A DNA stretch of 64,000 bases, from positions 91,941 to 155,940 of the forward strand of contig JAUNDV010000002.1 of NCBI GenBank assembly GCA_030525875.1, given 5' to 3'. The DNA comes from Eubacteriales bacterium (GTDB taxonomy: Bacteria > Bacillota > Clostridia > Lachnospirales > Lachnospiraceae). Under the pieces are notes generated by a model, which was not told where the DNA came from, did not search any database, and saw nothing but the letters and a program-made list of their open reading frames with translations. Both the position numbers and the translations under genes were made by a program. Positions 53,059 through 62,427 of this stretch are shown here, piece after piece (position 1 is the first letter of the stretch; every line of letters begins with the position of its first letter).

Positions 53059-54846
53059 TTAATCCATATATGCACCTTTCATTGCACTTACAGCATGTTG
53101 GGCATAGAGCTTAAGAAGGCCATGTTGATATTTACTCTTAAAAGGTTTAAGGGACTTTTTTCTTTCAGAAAGAATCTTATCGATTTCTTCAGGTGATTTT
53201 TCAGTGCCATTTATTCCTATTATTGCAAGTTTTCGATTTTCAACATCGAGCTCTATTATATCATTTTCTTCAATCAGTGCGATAGGACCTCCAGCAGCAG
53301 CCTCTGGTGATACATGTCCTATAACAGGACCTCTTGATGCTCCTGAGAAACGTCCATCGGTAATGAGTGCGACACTTCTTGCAAGTTCTGGATCTGCACA
53401 AATAGCTTCTCCGGTGTAAAACATTTCAGGCATACCACTTCCTCTAGGCCCTTCATATCTGATAAATACTGCATCACCCGGATGAATTCGTCCGTGAAGA
53501 ATTGCATCTATAGCCTCTTCCTCACTGTCATAAGGGCGTGCTTTAAGTCGAGCCTTAAACATATTAGGCGGACAGGCGGTGTGCTTTATAACAGCTCCTT
53601 CAGGAGCAAGATTTCCTTTAAGAATTGCTATGCTTCCGTTTGTTCCAATTGCATTGTCAAAATCACGTATTATTTCTGTTCTTTTAATTTCTCTTCCTAG
53701 AAGCTTGCTTTTTTCTGCGAGAATTTCATTACAGTGCTCATAGAAACCATTGCTCTTAAGTTCTTCAAGATTTTCTCCAAGAGTTTTTCCTGTTACAGTC
53801 ATAACGTCAAGATGAAGCATATCTTTAATTTCTTCCATAACTCTAGGAACTCCTCCTGCATAGTAAAAATATTGTGCAGGCCAATCACCAGCAGGACGTA
53901 TGTTAAGAAGGTAGTGAGCACCTCTATGTAGCCTATCAAAGGTATCAGCATCTATATCGAATCCAAATTCATGTGCAATAGCTGGGATGTGCATTACAGC
54001 ATTTGTTGAACCTGAGATTGCTGCGTGAACCATAATTGCATTTTCGAAGCTTTTTAATGTAACTATGTCTGAAGCTTTTATATTATGTTCAACAAGATAC
54101 ATAAGTTGTTTACCGGCATTATAAGCGGCTTTTTTGAGTTCTGGAGCTGTAGCTGGCATAAGAGCGGTTCCTGGTAACATAAGACCAAGAGCTTCAGCTA
54201 TTACTTGCATTGTTGAAGCTGTTCCCATAAATGAACATGCTCCACAGCTAGGACAGGCATGGTGCTTGTAAAATAAAAGTCTATCGTCAGACATTTCATT
54301 CTTTTTATTGAGCGCACTGAATTTTCCGATTTGCTCAAGTGTAAGAAGTTCATTGAGTTTGCATGCAGGATCTTGAGGAATCAGATCACCTTTGAGAGGA
54401 TAAGCCTCCATTACTCCACCAGTTACTACTATAGCACTCATCATATCTTTGAGTCTGCCAATACTCATAAGCATGGCTGGTGTTGCTTTGTCACAACTTG
54501 AAATAAAAACTCCACCATCAAAGGTTGTTGCATTTGCCTGTGCTTCAACTAGATTGGTAATAGCGTCACGATGAGCAAGAGAATAATTTATTCCATCATG
54601 ACCTTGTGACATTCCATCACAAAGGTCTGTTGCAAAATATCTAGCTGCTTTTCCTCCATTTTCATCCACAGCACGTACAGCTTCTTCTACGAAAACATTC
54701 AGGTGGGCTGAACCAGGGTGGCTGTTACCATATGTACTTTCAATCATTATCTGGGGTTTCTCAAGATCTTCTGCGGTCCACCCCATTCCCATGCGCAATG
54801 GATCCATTTCAGGGGCTAAATCACGAACTTTCTGACTGTTTAACAT
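53059..54846 (-). CDS. IlvD/Edd family dehydratase, probably a sugar-acid dehydratase
   Basis: A 595-residue Fe-S dehydratase. Cluster cysteines are seen in CDG, SSCDKATPAM and CPSCGACSFMGTASTM, and the substrate region IGTNGSIAILKGNLAPEGAVIKHTA and ITDGRFSGASRGPVIGHVSPEAA is conserved. The group contains dihydroxyacid dehydratase, 6-phosphogluconate dehydratase and pentonate/hexonate dehydratases. The company of a ManD-like enzyme, GntR and TRAP transporter points to an aldonate or uronate-derived acid, not to branched-chain amino acid synthesis. It starts 1 base after the YcxB-like stop, with GGAGG inside that gene, so translation is coupled. Confidence 0.9.
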   Translation of the reverse strand: MLNSQKVRDLAPEMDPLRMGMGWTAEDLEKPQIMIESTYGNSHPGSAHLNVFVEEAVRAVDENGGKAARYFATDLCDGMSQGHDGINYSLAHRDAITNLVEAQANATTFDGGVFISSCDKATPAMLMSIGRLKDMMSAIVVTGGVMEAYPLKGDLIPQDPACKLNELLTLEQIGKFSALNKKNEMSDDRLLFYKHHACPSCGACSFMGTASTMQVIAEALGLMLPGTALMPATAPELKKAAYNAGKQLMYLVEHNIKASDIVTLKSFENAIMVHAAISGSTNAVMHIPAIAHEFGFDIDADTFDRLHRGAHYLLNIRPAGDWPAQYFYYAGGVPRVMEEIKDMLHLDVMTVTGKTLGENLEELKSNGFYEHCNEILAEKSKLLGREIKRTEIIRDFDNAIGTNGSIAILKGNLAPEGAVIKHTACPPNMFKARLKARPYDSEEEAIDAILHGRIHPGDAVFIRYEGPRGSGMPEMFYTGEAICADPELARSVALITDGRFSGASRGPVIGHVSPEAAAGGPIALIEENDIIELDVENRKLAIIGINGTEKSPEEIDKILSERKKSLKPFKSKYQHGLLKLYAQHAVSAMKGAYMD

Positions 54847-54847
54847 T

Positions 54848-55384
54848 TTATTGTCCTCCGTGTTTTTTATATCTTAGTTTGCTTCTTTTGGATGCTGGGT
54901 TCCATTTTAAGCTAGTATTTTCTGAAATCATGTTCATGAGTAAATCAATGTTGGAAGAAGAATCCTTTGCAAACATGAATGCTACCTTTTTTTGATATAT
55001 AAAAAAGCAGTATTTTGTACTTTCAGATATATCTGTAATTTGATTATAAGAAATAGATTGCTTTTTTCCTGCTCTTTCAATTTCTATATTATTCTCAGTA
55101 AATGTATAGTTTATCGTAGGAAAAATATTGCCAAAATTTCTCATCATATTTTCGTAAAGCTGTTTAGGTCTATATCTATTTGTAACGAATAGCCAGCAAC
55201 CTAAAAAACTGAATACAGCTGTTGTTATTTTTCCTATATAAGGTTGAAGCATTATAGCGAGTATAACAAGTATTATGCAACCAGCACCGCCTATGTAGTT
55301 AATAATTGGGTGGCATACTCTGTCTTGATATTTTAATAATGCTTTTAATGTAGATTCTGTATGATGTATAGATGCTTTAAGCAT
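54848..55384 (-). CDS. YcxB-like membrane protein, unknown function
   Basis: A 178-residue protein with two adjacent hydrophobic segments at about 28-50 and 53-68 and a charged C-terminal cytoplasmic part. The C-terminal stretch YTFTENNIEIERAGKKQSISYNQITDISESTKYCFFIY matches the YcxB-like pattern, a PH-like beta domain. The family has no established function. GGGAGG about 10 bases upstream on the minus strand supports the ATG. It sits between gntR and the Fe-S dehydratase gene, an unusual partner for sugar-acid enzymes. Confidence 0.78.
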   Translation of the reverse strand: MLKASIHHTESTLKALLKYQDRVCHPIINYIGGAGCIILVILAIMLQPYIGKITTAVFSFLGCWLFVTNRYRPKQLYENMMRNFGNIFPTINYTFTENNIEIERAGKKQSISYNQITDISESTKYCFFIYQKKVAFMFAKDSSSNIDLLMNMISENTSLKWNPASKRSKLRYKKHGGQ

Positions 55385-55417
55385 ATATATAAATTTCCTC
55401 CCGAAAGAAAAAAATAA

Positions 55418-56098
55418 TTAAATTTGCTGACCGGGTTTGATAAGTTCACTTTCCATATGATCTTTCATATATTTGTGTGCAAGCTCAGGGTTATGCTGAA
55501 TTATTGCATCTAAAATTAGGGAATGATAATAAACTCCGCCATAATATCCGAATATTTTGTTGCTGTTCAAGCAAACAGTCTGGTCTAAAAGCTGACCTAT
55601 AAAGTTTATAATTATAGGATTTTCAGTAGTTTCAGCTAAAGTCATATGGAATTGTGCATCAAGCATACTAAATCGCTCCTGATCACCAACAGCTTCTTTT
55701 TGTTGTTGATGAAGCGATTTGAGACATTCTATAAGTTCAGTGCTTGCGGTTTTTGCCACATTATATGCTATGTTTGGCTCTACAATAGATCTAGCCTGTC
55801 TTATTGTATACATATCATTTAGTATTCTTGGATCAACGGTAAAACCTTTTCCGAATAGTGATAAATCGGATGTTTTTACAAATGTACCTTTTCCTTGCCA
55901 GCTTTCCATAATACCAAGAACCTGAAATCTTTGAAGTGCAGCGCGTATAGTTCCTCTTCCGACATTAAGTTCTTGTGATAGCTTATTTTCAGATGGGATT
56001 TTTTTATTTACTGCCCATTCTCCACTTTCAATCTTTTTTTTCATGTATATAACTATTTCATCAACTAGATCTTTTTCCTTATTGTGTGTTTCTTTCAT
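55418..56098 (-). CDS. GntR family regulator (FadR/FCD type)
   Basis: A 226-residue regulator. The N-terminal winged helix, with NKLSQELNVGRGTIRAALQRFQVLGIMESWQGKGTFVKT at about 40-78, is followed by the all-helical FCD effector domain with its metal-binding aspartate and histidines (MLDAQFHMTLAETTENP). FCD regulators of this type usually respond to sugar acids or other carboxylates. It heads the minus-strand operon with the dehydratases and is divergent from the TRAP transporter. Two matching operators lie in the divergent gap, one on each side. The likely ligand is the imported sugar acid. Confidence 0.92.
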   Translation of the reverse strand: MKETHNKEKDLVDEIVIYMKKKIESGEWAVNKKIPSENKLSQELNVGRGTIRAALQRFQVLGIMESWQGKGTFVKTSDLSLFGKGFTVDPRILNDMYTIRQARSIVEPNIAYNVAKTASTELIECLKSLHQQQKEAVGDQERFSMLDAQFHMTLAETTENPIIINFIGQLLDQTVCLNSNKIFGYYGGVYYHSLILDAIIQHNPELAHKYMKDHMESELIKPGQQI

Positions 56099-56126
56099 AA
56101 TTGCTTAGCCTTTCTATCCTGTTTCG

Positions 56127-56141
56127 ACTTGTAAAACAAGT
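56127..56141. promoter_or_regulatory. GntR operator copy 1
   Basis: ACTTGT-AAA-ACAAGT is a perfect dyad, 28 bases upstream of the gntR start. It contains the FadR-subfamily consensus TNGTNNNACNA. It should control the gntR-dehydratase operon. Confidence 0.65.
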
Positions 56142-56272
56142 TTGCTTTATAATAAATATAATATATATAAATACTATTTTCAATACATAAAATAAAATTG
56201 TAATTTATGTACAAAAAGACCATAAAAGTATTATATAAGATGACAATATTATTTAAAATAACTAAAAGTAGG

Positions 56273-56324
56273 TTGACGTACAACAGACTTGTTTATATAA
56301 TGATGATATAGTTGTAATACAAGT
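56273..56324 (+). promoter_or_regulatory. TRAP operon promoter with GntR operator copy 2
   Basis: TTGACG (56273-56278) and TATAAT (56296-56301), spaced 17 bases. Just after the predicted start, AGTTGT-AAT-ACAAGT (56310-56324) repeats the gntR-side operator with one arm mismatch. The two sites predict joint control of import and breakdown. The rest of this gap is AT-rich and shows no gene. Confidence 0.7.
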
Positions 56325-56398
56325 TAAAGAAACTAACAGATCATGTGAGCTAATTGATCTGAATAAATAATATAATTTATTATGGAGGGATAAGATTT

Positions 56399-57514
56399 AT
56401 GAAAAAGAAACTCGCACTTGTTCTTGCAGCGTTGATGATGGCTTCATCTCTTACGGCTTGCCTTGGCAACACAAAGCAGGAAACAACAGCTGCTGCCGAA
56501 ACTCAGGCTGAAACTAAAGCAGAGTCTGAAACTAAAGAGGAAGCTAAAGCAGAGTCAGAAGAAGCATCGGCAGAAACAACTTACAAGTTTAATGTTGATA
56601 ATGTAGAAGAACATACATTTTCGCTTTCAACAACGGCATCAGCGGGAAGTGCACTTGCAGATGTAACTCATAATTTTGCAGATACGGTAAATAAGCTTTC
56701 AAACGGTAAAATCACTGTAGACGTATACGAAGGATCAGCTCTTGGATCAGAGGCGCAGAATCTTGAAGCTTTAACAGCAGGTACACTTGATATGGCTGTT
56801 ATAGCTGTAGAGTTTTATGTAAATTCAATTCCACAGGTTGGAGCGCTTATACTTCCTTACATGTATGAGGATTATGATCAGGTACAGAAAGTGCTTGAGG
56901 GTGAGGCAGGAGCATATGCATCACAGCAATTCCTTGATGTAGCAAAGGTTCGTAATCTTGGATATTATGTAATGGCATTCCGCAATATGTATACAACAAA
57001 GCCGATTCATTCAGTAGACGACCTTGCAGGACTTAAGATAAGAGTTCCTGAATCATCACTTTATGTGGATACATTTAAGATGATGGGAGCAGCTCCTACT
57101 CCTCTTGCAATGGGTGAGGTATATACAGCTATAGATACAGGTGTTGTAAGTGGACTTGAAAACACACCAGATACCTGCCTTAATAATTCATTCTATGAAG
57201 TTGCAAAATATTTTAATATGACAAATCATTTAAATGCACCTACTACATTTTCAATGTCAGATAAAGTTTTCAGTGCACTTAATGAGGATGAGCAGAATCT
57301 TCTTTTAGAGGCTGGTTTGCAGGCTTCAAGATATGGTCTTGAGTCAACTAAGACATCAGATGCTAAGTATCGCGAAACATTGAAGGAAAAAGGAATGGAA
57401 TTTATAGAGACAGATGTAGAATCTATGAGAAATAAAATTGATTATACAGTATATCCATTCATGCAGTCAGAAGAAGCTAAGACATTATACGACCTCGTGC
57501 AGAAGACAAAATAA
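56399..57514 (+). CDS. dctP: TRAP transporter substrate-binding lipoprotein DctP
   Basis: A 371-residue DctP-type binding protein with a lipoprotein signal peptide; the lipobox LTAC gives Cys21. A low-complexity E/K/A/T linker (residues 27-60) is followed by the fold with SKGNITVDVYEGSALGSEAQNLEALTAGTLDMAV-like motif and the substrate-binding arginine in GLKIRVPES. By family, it captures carboxylates (sialate, uronates, aldonates, C4-acids). GGAGGGA precedes the ATG by 8 bases. A 14-bp hairpin with a T-run after the gene predicts that it is made in excess of the membrane subunits. Confidence 0.94.
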   Translation: MKKKLALVLAALMMASSLTACLGNTKQETTAAAETQAETKAESETKEEAKAESEEASAETTYKFNVDNVEEHTFSLSTTASAGSALADVTHNFADTVNKLSNGKITVDVYEGSALGSEAQNLEALTAGTLDMAVIAVEFYVNSIPQVGALILPYMYEDYDQVQKVLEGEAGAYASQQFLDVAKVRNLGYYVMAFRNMYTTKPIHSVDDLAGLKIRVPESSLYVDTFKMMGAAPTPLAMGEVYTAIDTGVVSGLENTPDTCLNNSFYEVAKYFNMTNHLNAPTTFSMSDKVFSALNEDEQNLLLEAGLQASRYGLESTKTSDAKYRETLKEKGMEFIETDVESMRNKIDYTVYPFMQSEEAKTLYDLVQKTK

Positions 57515-57524
57515 TTATTAGTAA

Positions 57525-57562
57525 AAAAAGGGGCAGGCAGTCAAAACCGCCTGCCCCTTTTT
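57525..57562 (+). terminator. Partial terminator between dctP and dctQ
   Basis: AAAAAGGGGCAGGC (57525-57538) and GCCTGCCCCTTTTT (57549-57562) form a perfect 14-bp stem with its T-run included. It lies inside the operon, only 15 bases before dctQ, so it probably limits expression of the downstream genes. Confidence 0.85.
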
Positions 57563-57576
57563 GAAAGGAAGGTTTC

Positions 57577-58095
57577 ATGTTAGAAAAGTATGAAAAAATA
57601 TCGGCTATTATAGATAAAATACTGACCTTTGTAATTATAATTTTATTCCTTTTAATGTTTGGTATAACCAATTTAAATGTCATCACACGTTACTTTTTTA
57701 ATAAGCCAATTACCTTTTCTGTAGAGATGGGACGTTATTGTTTTGTATCGATTATTTTCCTTGGGGCAATTTTTACTACAAAGGCAGATAAACATATTCA
57801 GGTGGATTTTTTTACAGGAATGTTTCCTGAGAAAGTAAGATGTATTATAGAGCAAATAGGCAGATTTTTTATGGCTGCATTTTTTGCAATAATAACTATT
57901 TACACTTGCCGTATGGCATGGGCTAATATTGATGTTAAATCATCTGCAATGCAAATACCTATGGCAATTCCTTATTTTATAATGGCATTTGGATGTGCAG
58001 GAATTTCATTTGAATCAATTATCAACATAATTCTTTATCATAAAGGAATTAAAAAGAAATCAAGAAGTGTGGAAGAGGAGGATCCATTGTCATGA
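57577..58095 (+). CDS. dctQ: TRAP transporter small permease DctQ
   Basis: A 172-residue DctQ-like subunit with four hydrophobic segments. Family marks are NVITRYFFNKPITFSVEMGRYCFVSIIFLGA and the helix-2/3 region KADKHIQVDFF. It docks the large permease DctM and takes part in Na+-driven carboxylate uptake. AAGGAAGG precedes the ATG. Its stop overlaps the dctM start as ATGA. Confidence 0.93.
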   Translation: MLEKYEKISAIIDKILTFVIIILFLLMFGITNLNVITRYFFNKPITFSVEMGRYCFVSIIFLGAIFTTKADKHIQVDFFTGMFPEKVRCIIEQIGRFFMAAFFAIITIYTCRMAWANIDVKSSAMQIPMAIPYFIMAFGCAGISFESIINIILYHKGIKKKSRSVEEEDPLS

Positions 58096-59373
58096 GTATT
58101 TTATTAATATCATTCTTTGCCATGCTTCTTGTAGGTATTCCTGTTGCGGCTGTTATGGGATTATCATCAATGTTCTATCTTTTAAGCAGAGGAACTGACT
58201 TACTTACTATACCTCAGCGTATGTTTGCTGGAGCAGATTCATTTTCTCTTATGGCAATACCTCTTTATATTTTTGCAGGAGAAATAATGAATCGATGTGG
58301 TATTACAAGAAGGATTTTTAACTTTGCATCCGAAATTGTGGGATATCTTCCTGGAGGACTTGCACTTGTAAATGTTCTAGCATCCACAATGTTTGCAGGA
58401 ATTTCAGGTTCTACTTCAGCTGATGTTGCTTCCTTGGGAGTAATGGAGATATCAGGAATGGTTGAAGCTGGATATGATAGATCGTATTCAACAGCAGTAA
58501 CCTGTGCATCTGCTACTATAGGTTCAATAATTCCTCCATCTATACTTATGGTACTTTATTCGTCAATTACTGGAATTTCATGTGGAAAACTTTTTGTTGC
58601 AGGTATGATTCCGGGACTTATGGTATGTGGATCTCAGATGTTATATTGCTTTTATAAGGCAAGAAAAAATCCTGATAAATATGATGGAAATTATCATCCT
58701 AGTTTCAACGCTAAAAAACTTTTAATGGCAGCAAAGGATGCCATTCCAGCTATGATAATGCCACTCATCATTATAGGGGGAACTCTTTCAGGTGTTTTCA
58801 CTGCAACAGAGGCTGGAGCAGTAGCAGGTCTTTATGGTGTTATAATTGGAGTTTTCTATTATAGAGAATTTCATTTAAATGATCTTATAGAAACAATAAA
58901 GTCAACGGCATTTACAGTTGGACAGTCTTCACTTATTTTTGCTACAACAAGTGTTTTCAGTTATTGCATAGCCATACTCAAGCTTCCAGTTATACTTAGC
59001 CAGATGATTTCAGGTGTAACGACAAATCCATATATAGTTATGTTTTTGATGATACTTGCAATGATGATTATAGGATGCTTTATGGATACCACTCCAGCAG
59101 CTATTATAATGGTTCCTATTTTCCAGCCTCTTGCAGCAAGCTTTGGTTTTGATCCTATTCATTTTGGAATGGTAATGGTTCTTACATTTATATTTTGGAG
59201 GAATTACGCCTCCTGTAGGAGCTACCTTATTTATTGCAAGCTCGGTAGGAAATGTCTCGCTTGCGAAGTTAGTTAAGGAAATGTGGCCATTTATTCTATT
59301 GTTCTTTATAGTGATGATGCTGATAGCTTATATTCCACAGCTTTCAATAACGTTGCCAGCATTAATTGCATGA
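58092..59373 (+). CDS. dctM: TRAP transporter large permease DctM, with apparent frameshift
   Basis: The DctM protein reads normally from the ATG at 58092, overlapping dctQ by four bases, through GISGSTSADVASLGVMEISGMVEAGYDR and the TTPAAIIMVPIFQP region to VLTFIF near 59195. There the frame turns to unrelated residues and stops at 59276. Deleting one T in TTTT at 59193-59196 restores the expected TPPVGATLFIASS, LAKLV and membrane-helix end, stopping at 59373, about 427 residues, the usual length. It is either a sequencing error in a homopolymer, a disabling mutation or, less likely, a recoding site (GGAGGA follows). The rest looks intact. Confidence 0.85.
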
Positions 59374-59429
59374 TATAATAATGCTAGTTTTATTTTTCTA
59401 AAATATATGTAATATGTAAAATATAAAAT

Positions 59430-59477
59430 AAGAATGTAGATTAATTCATACAAAAATGTACGAAAGTCTACATTCTT
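59430..59477. other. Long-looped hairpin after dctM
   Basis: AAGAATGTAGA (59430-59440) and TCTACATTCTT (59467-59477) are perfect 11-base arms around 26 bases that hold a small ACA/TGT pair. There is no T-run. It may be a weak terminator or an mRNA end. The interval 59480-59600 holds no convincing gene. Confidence 0.5.
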
Positions 59478-59620
59478 ATGTATATTTATGCTCTTATAAT
59501 AAAGAGGGTAATCTTGGTATCAAATTTGGACTAAAACTAATTTTTGGAAGAGTTGTAGTGCCTATAGCTCCTCTGCTGAAAGCCTTATTTTATAAGCATT
59601 TTATTTTTTTTATAAAAAGA

Positions 59621-59663
59621 TTAGCACTCAATGCTTGACTCTGCTAACAGCAAGAGCTATACT
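59621..59663 (+). promoter_or_regulatory. CIRCE element overlapping the clpB promoter
   Basis: TTAGCACTC at 59621-59629 is an exact CIRCE left arm, followed by 9 bases and CTCTGCTAA at 59639-59647, matching 6 of 9 bases of the right arm (GAGTGCTAA). It overlaps the promoter TTGACT (59635-59640), 17 bases, TATACT (59658-59663). HrcA repression of the gene is predicted. Confidence 0.78.
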
Positions 59664-59736
59664 AAGCACGTAAAGAAGGAAAGCATTTTCCTTTGGTTTA
59701 ATATAGATTGACAACCTCACGAAAGGAGGGCAGTTT

Positions 59737-62325
59737 ATGAATATCAATAAATTTACACAAAAATCAATAGAAGCGGTGAATGGCTGTGAGAAGATAGCCT
59801 TGGAATATGGCAATCAGCAGATAGAACAGGAGCATCTTCTTCTTAGTCTTTTGAGAGTAGAGGATAGTCTCATTGAAAAGCTCATTGTAAAAATGGGTGT
59901 TGATGAAGCACAGTTTGAACAGGAGCTGGAGGGACTTGTGTCTGGCCTTACAAAGGTAAGTGGAGCAGCTGGCAGAATGTATTTTTCTAACGATGCCAAT
60001 ATTGTTCTTACAAGTGCAGAAGATTATGCAAACAACATGGGAGATTCTTATGTTTCTGTAGAGCATATGTTCCTTGCCATGCTTGATAAACCGGATAATG
60101 CTTTAAAACAGCTCTTCAAGAGATTTAATATTACTAAGGATGCATTCCTCAAAGTATTGTCTGAGGTAAGGGGAAATCAGCGAGTAACCAGTGACAATCC
60201 TGAAGCTACATATGATACGCTTAATAAATATGGATATGATCTTGTAAAGAGGGCAAAGGAGCAGAAGCTGGATCCTGTTATTGGAAGAGATACAGAGATT
60301 AGGAATGTTGTCAGGATACTTTCCAGAAAGACAAAAAATAACCCTGTACTTATAGGTGAACCTGGTGTAGGTAAAACAGCAGTTGTTGAAGGACTTGCCC
60401 AGAGAATTGTGCGAGGTGATGTTCCTGATACACTTAAAAATAAGCGAATATTTGCTTTGGATATGGGTGCACTTATTGCAGGTGCAAAGTACAGAGGCGA
60501 GTTCGAGGAAAGATTGAAGGCTGTCCTTAAAGAGGTTTCAGAATCTGACGGTGAGATAATCCTGTTTATAGATGAAATACATACTATAGTGGGTGCTGGC
60601 AAGACAGAGGGCTCAATGGATGCCGGAAATATGCTGAAGCCAATGCTTGCAAGAGGTGAGCTTCATTGTATAGGAGCTACTACGCTTGATGAATACAGAT
60701 ATATAGAGAAGGATCCTGCGCTTGAGAGACGTTTTCAGCCTGTAACTGTAGATGAGCCAACAGTAGAGGATACAATTTCCATACTTAGAGGTATTAAGGA
60801 CAGGTATGAGGTTTATCATGGAGTTAAGATAACCGATGCGGCACTTGTGCAGGCAGCAGTTCTTTCAGACAGATATATTTCGGACCGTTTCCTGCCTGAC
60901 AAGGCAATTGATCTTGTGGATGAGGCATGTGCAATGATCAAGACTGAGATGGATCAGATGCCGGCAGAGCTTGATGAAATGCAGCGTAAGATCATGCAGA
61001 TGGAAATCGAAATCACAGCTCTCAAGAAGGAAAATGATAAGCTTTCAATGGAGAGACTTGAAGAGCTAAAAAAGGATCTTTCAGAGTTAAGAGATAAGTT
61101 TGCTTCAGGAAAAGCAAAGTGGGAATACGAAAAGTCAGGTGCTGACAGACTTTCTGCACTCAGAGAGCAGATCGAAAGCCTTAAAAATGAAGCTGAGATT
61201 TTGCAGAGAAATGGAGAATATGAGCAGGCAGGCGCTATAATATATGGTAAGCTTCCGGAACTTAGAAAGCAGCTTGCAGAGGAAGAAGAAAAGGTTAGAA
61301 AAGAAGGTCATGATCTCGTACATGAAAATGTAACAGATGATGAAATTTCAAAAATAGTATCAAAATGGACCGGAATACCTGTATCTAAGCTTTCAGAAAC
61401 TGAGCGAAATAAAGTACTTCATTTGCCTAAGGAACTCCATAAGAGAGTTATAGGCCAGGATGAAGCTGTTGAGCTTGTTTCAGAAGCTATTGTCAGATCA
61501 AAGGCTGGAATAAAAGATCCTAGCAAGCCTATAGGTTCATTCCTGTTTATGGGACCAACCGGAGTTGGTAAGACAGAACTTGCCAAGACACTGGCTAGGG
61601 AGCTTTTCGATGATGAAAATAATATGGTCAGAATAGATATGTCTGAGTACATGGAGAAACACAGTGTATCAAGACTTATAGGAGCTCCTCCAGGATATGT
61701 AGGCTATGATGAGGGCGGTCAGCTAACCGAAGCCGTAAGGAGAAAGCCTTATTCAGTTGTATTGTTTGATGAGGTTGAGAAGGCTCATCCGGATGTGTTT
61801 AATATTTTGCTTCAGGTTCTTGATGACGGACGTATTACAGATTCAAAGGGAAAAACCGTAGATTTTAAGAACACCATCATTATACTTACATCTAATCTTG
61901 GCTCACAGTATTTACTTGATGGAATAGATGAAAATGGAAATGTTAGCGAGGATGCTAAAAAATCGGTCGATGAGGTTTTGAGACACAGCTTCAGACCTGA
62001 ATTTTTGAATCGTCTTGATGAAATAATACTCTTCAAGCCACTTACAAAGGCTGATATATTGAATATTGTAGATATCATTATAGAAGATCTCAATAAACGT
62101 CTGCATGACAATGATCTCAGCATAAGTCTCAGTGATGAGGCCAAGAGATATTGTGCAGATATGGGATATGAGCCTCAGTTTGGTGCAAGACCACTTAAGA
62201 GATGGATACAAAAGCACGTAGAAACACTTGCTGCAAGAGCAATACTTGAAGAAAGCGCTATAGGCGGTTCCTGTATAGAGGTCGGACTTGAGGGTGGAGA
62301 GCTAAAAGCACATATTAAAAGGTAA
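59737..62325 (+). CDS. clpB: ATP-dependent disaggregase ClpB
   Basis: An 862-residue Hsp100 protein. The N-domain begins [37 protein letters not shown]-1 has [15 protein letters not shown] (about 205-219) and a Walker B with [14 protein letters not shown]; the coiled-coil M domain (about 400-525), characteristic of ClpB, follows. AAA-2 has [15 protein letters not shown] and [15 protein letters not shown]. No IGF/IGL ClpP-docking tripeptide was seen, in line with ClpB. It rescues aggregated proteins with DnaK. AAAGGAGG before the ATG fixes the start. Control by HrcA is predicted from the CIRCE at the promoter. Confidence 0.95.
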   Translation: MNINKFTQKSIEAVNGCEKIALEYGNQQIEQEHLLLSLLRVEDSLIEKLIVKMGVDEAQFEQELEGLVSGLTKVSGAAGRMYFSNDANIVLTSAEDYANNMGDSYVSVEHMFLAMLDKPDNALKQLFKRFNITKDAFLKVLSEVRGNQRVTSDNPEATYDTLNKYGYDLVKRAKEQKLDPVIGRDTEIRNVVRILSRKTKNNPVLIGEPGVGKTAVVEGLAQRIVRGDVPDTLKNKRIFALDMGALIAGAKYRGEFEERLKAVLKEVSESDGEIILFIDEIHTIVGAGKTEGSMDAGNMLKPMLARGELHCIGATTLDEYRYIEKDPALERRFQPVTVDEPTVEDTISILRGIKDRYEVYHGVKITDAALVQAAVLSDRYISDRFLPDKAIDLVDEACAMIKTEMDQMPAELDEMQRKIMQMEIEITALKKENDKLSMERLEELKKDLSELRDKFASGKAKWEYEKSGADRLSALREQIESLKNEAEILQRNGEYEQAGAIIYGKLPELRKQLAEEEEKVRKEGHDLVHENVTDDEISKIVSKWTGIPVSKLSETERNKVLHLPKELHKRVIGQDEAVELVSEAIVRSKAGIKDPSKPIGSFLFMGPTGVGKTELAKTLARELFDDENNMVRIDMSEYMEKHSVSRLIGAPPGYVGYDEGGQLTEAVRRKPYSVVLFDEVEKAHPDVFNILLQVLDDGRITDSKGKTVDFKNTIIILTSNLGSQYLLDGIDENGNVSEDAKKSVDEVLRHSFRPEFLNRLDEIILFKPLTKADILNIVDIIIEDLNKRLHDNDLSISLSDEAKRYCADMGYEPQFGARPLKRWIQKHVETLAARAILEESAIGGSCIEVGLEGGELKAHIKR

Positions 62326-62367
62326 ATACAAAAAGGTAAGTACAAAAAGATATATAAATGTAACCAT

Positions 62368-62405
62368 AGAAAGCAGTTGTGTAAAAGCAACTGCTTTCTT
62401 TATTC
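62368..62405 (+). terminator. Intrinsic terminator after clpB
   Basis: AGAAAGCAGTTG (62368-62379) and CAACTGCTTTCT (62388-62399) form a perfect 12-bp stem followed by a T-rich tail. Confidence 0.88.
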
Positions 62406-62427
62406 TTGTTGCATTTAAGTGGAGTTA

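Noticed and set aside
59505-59545. CtsR-type heptad repeat upstream of clpB
   Set aside because: Only loosely similar to GGTCAAA repeats and with wrong spacing; CIRCE is the better match.
59456-59638. Small 60-codon frame between dctM and clpB
   Set aside because: Starts inside a hairpin loop, has no ribosome site and runs over the CIRCE/promoter region.
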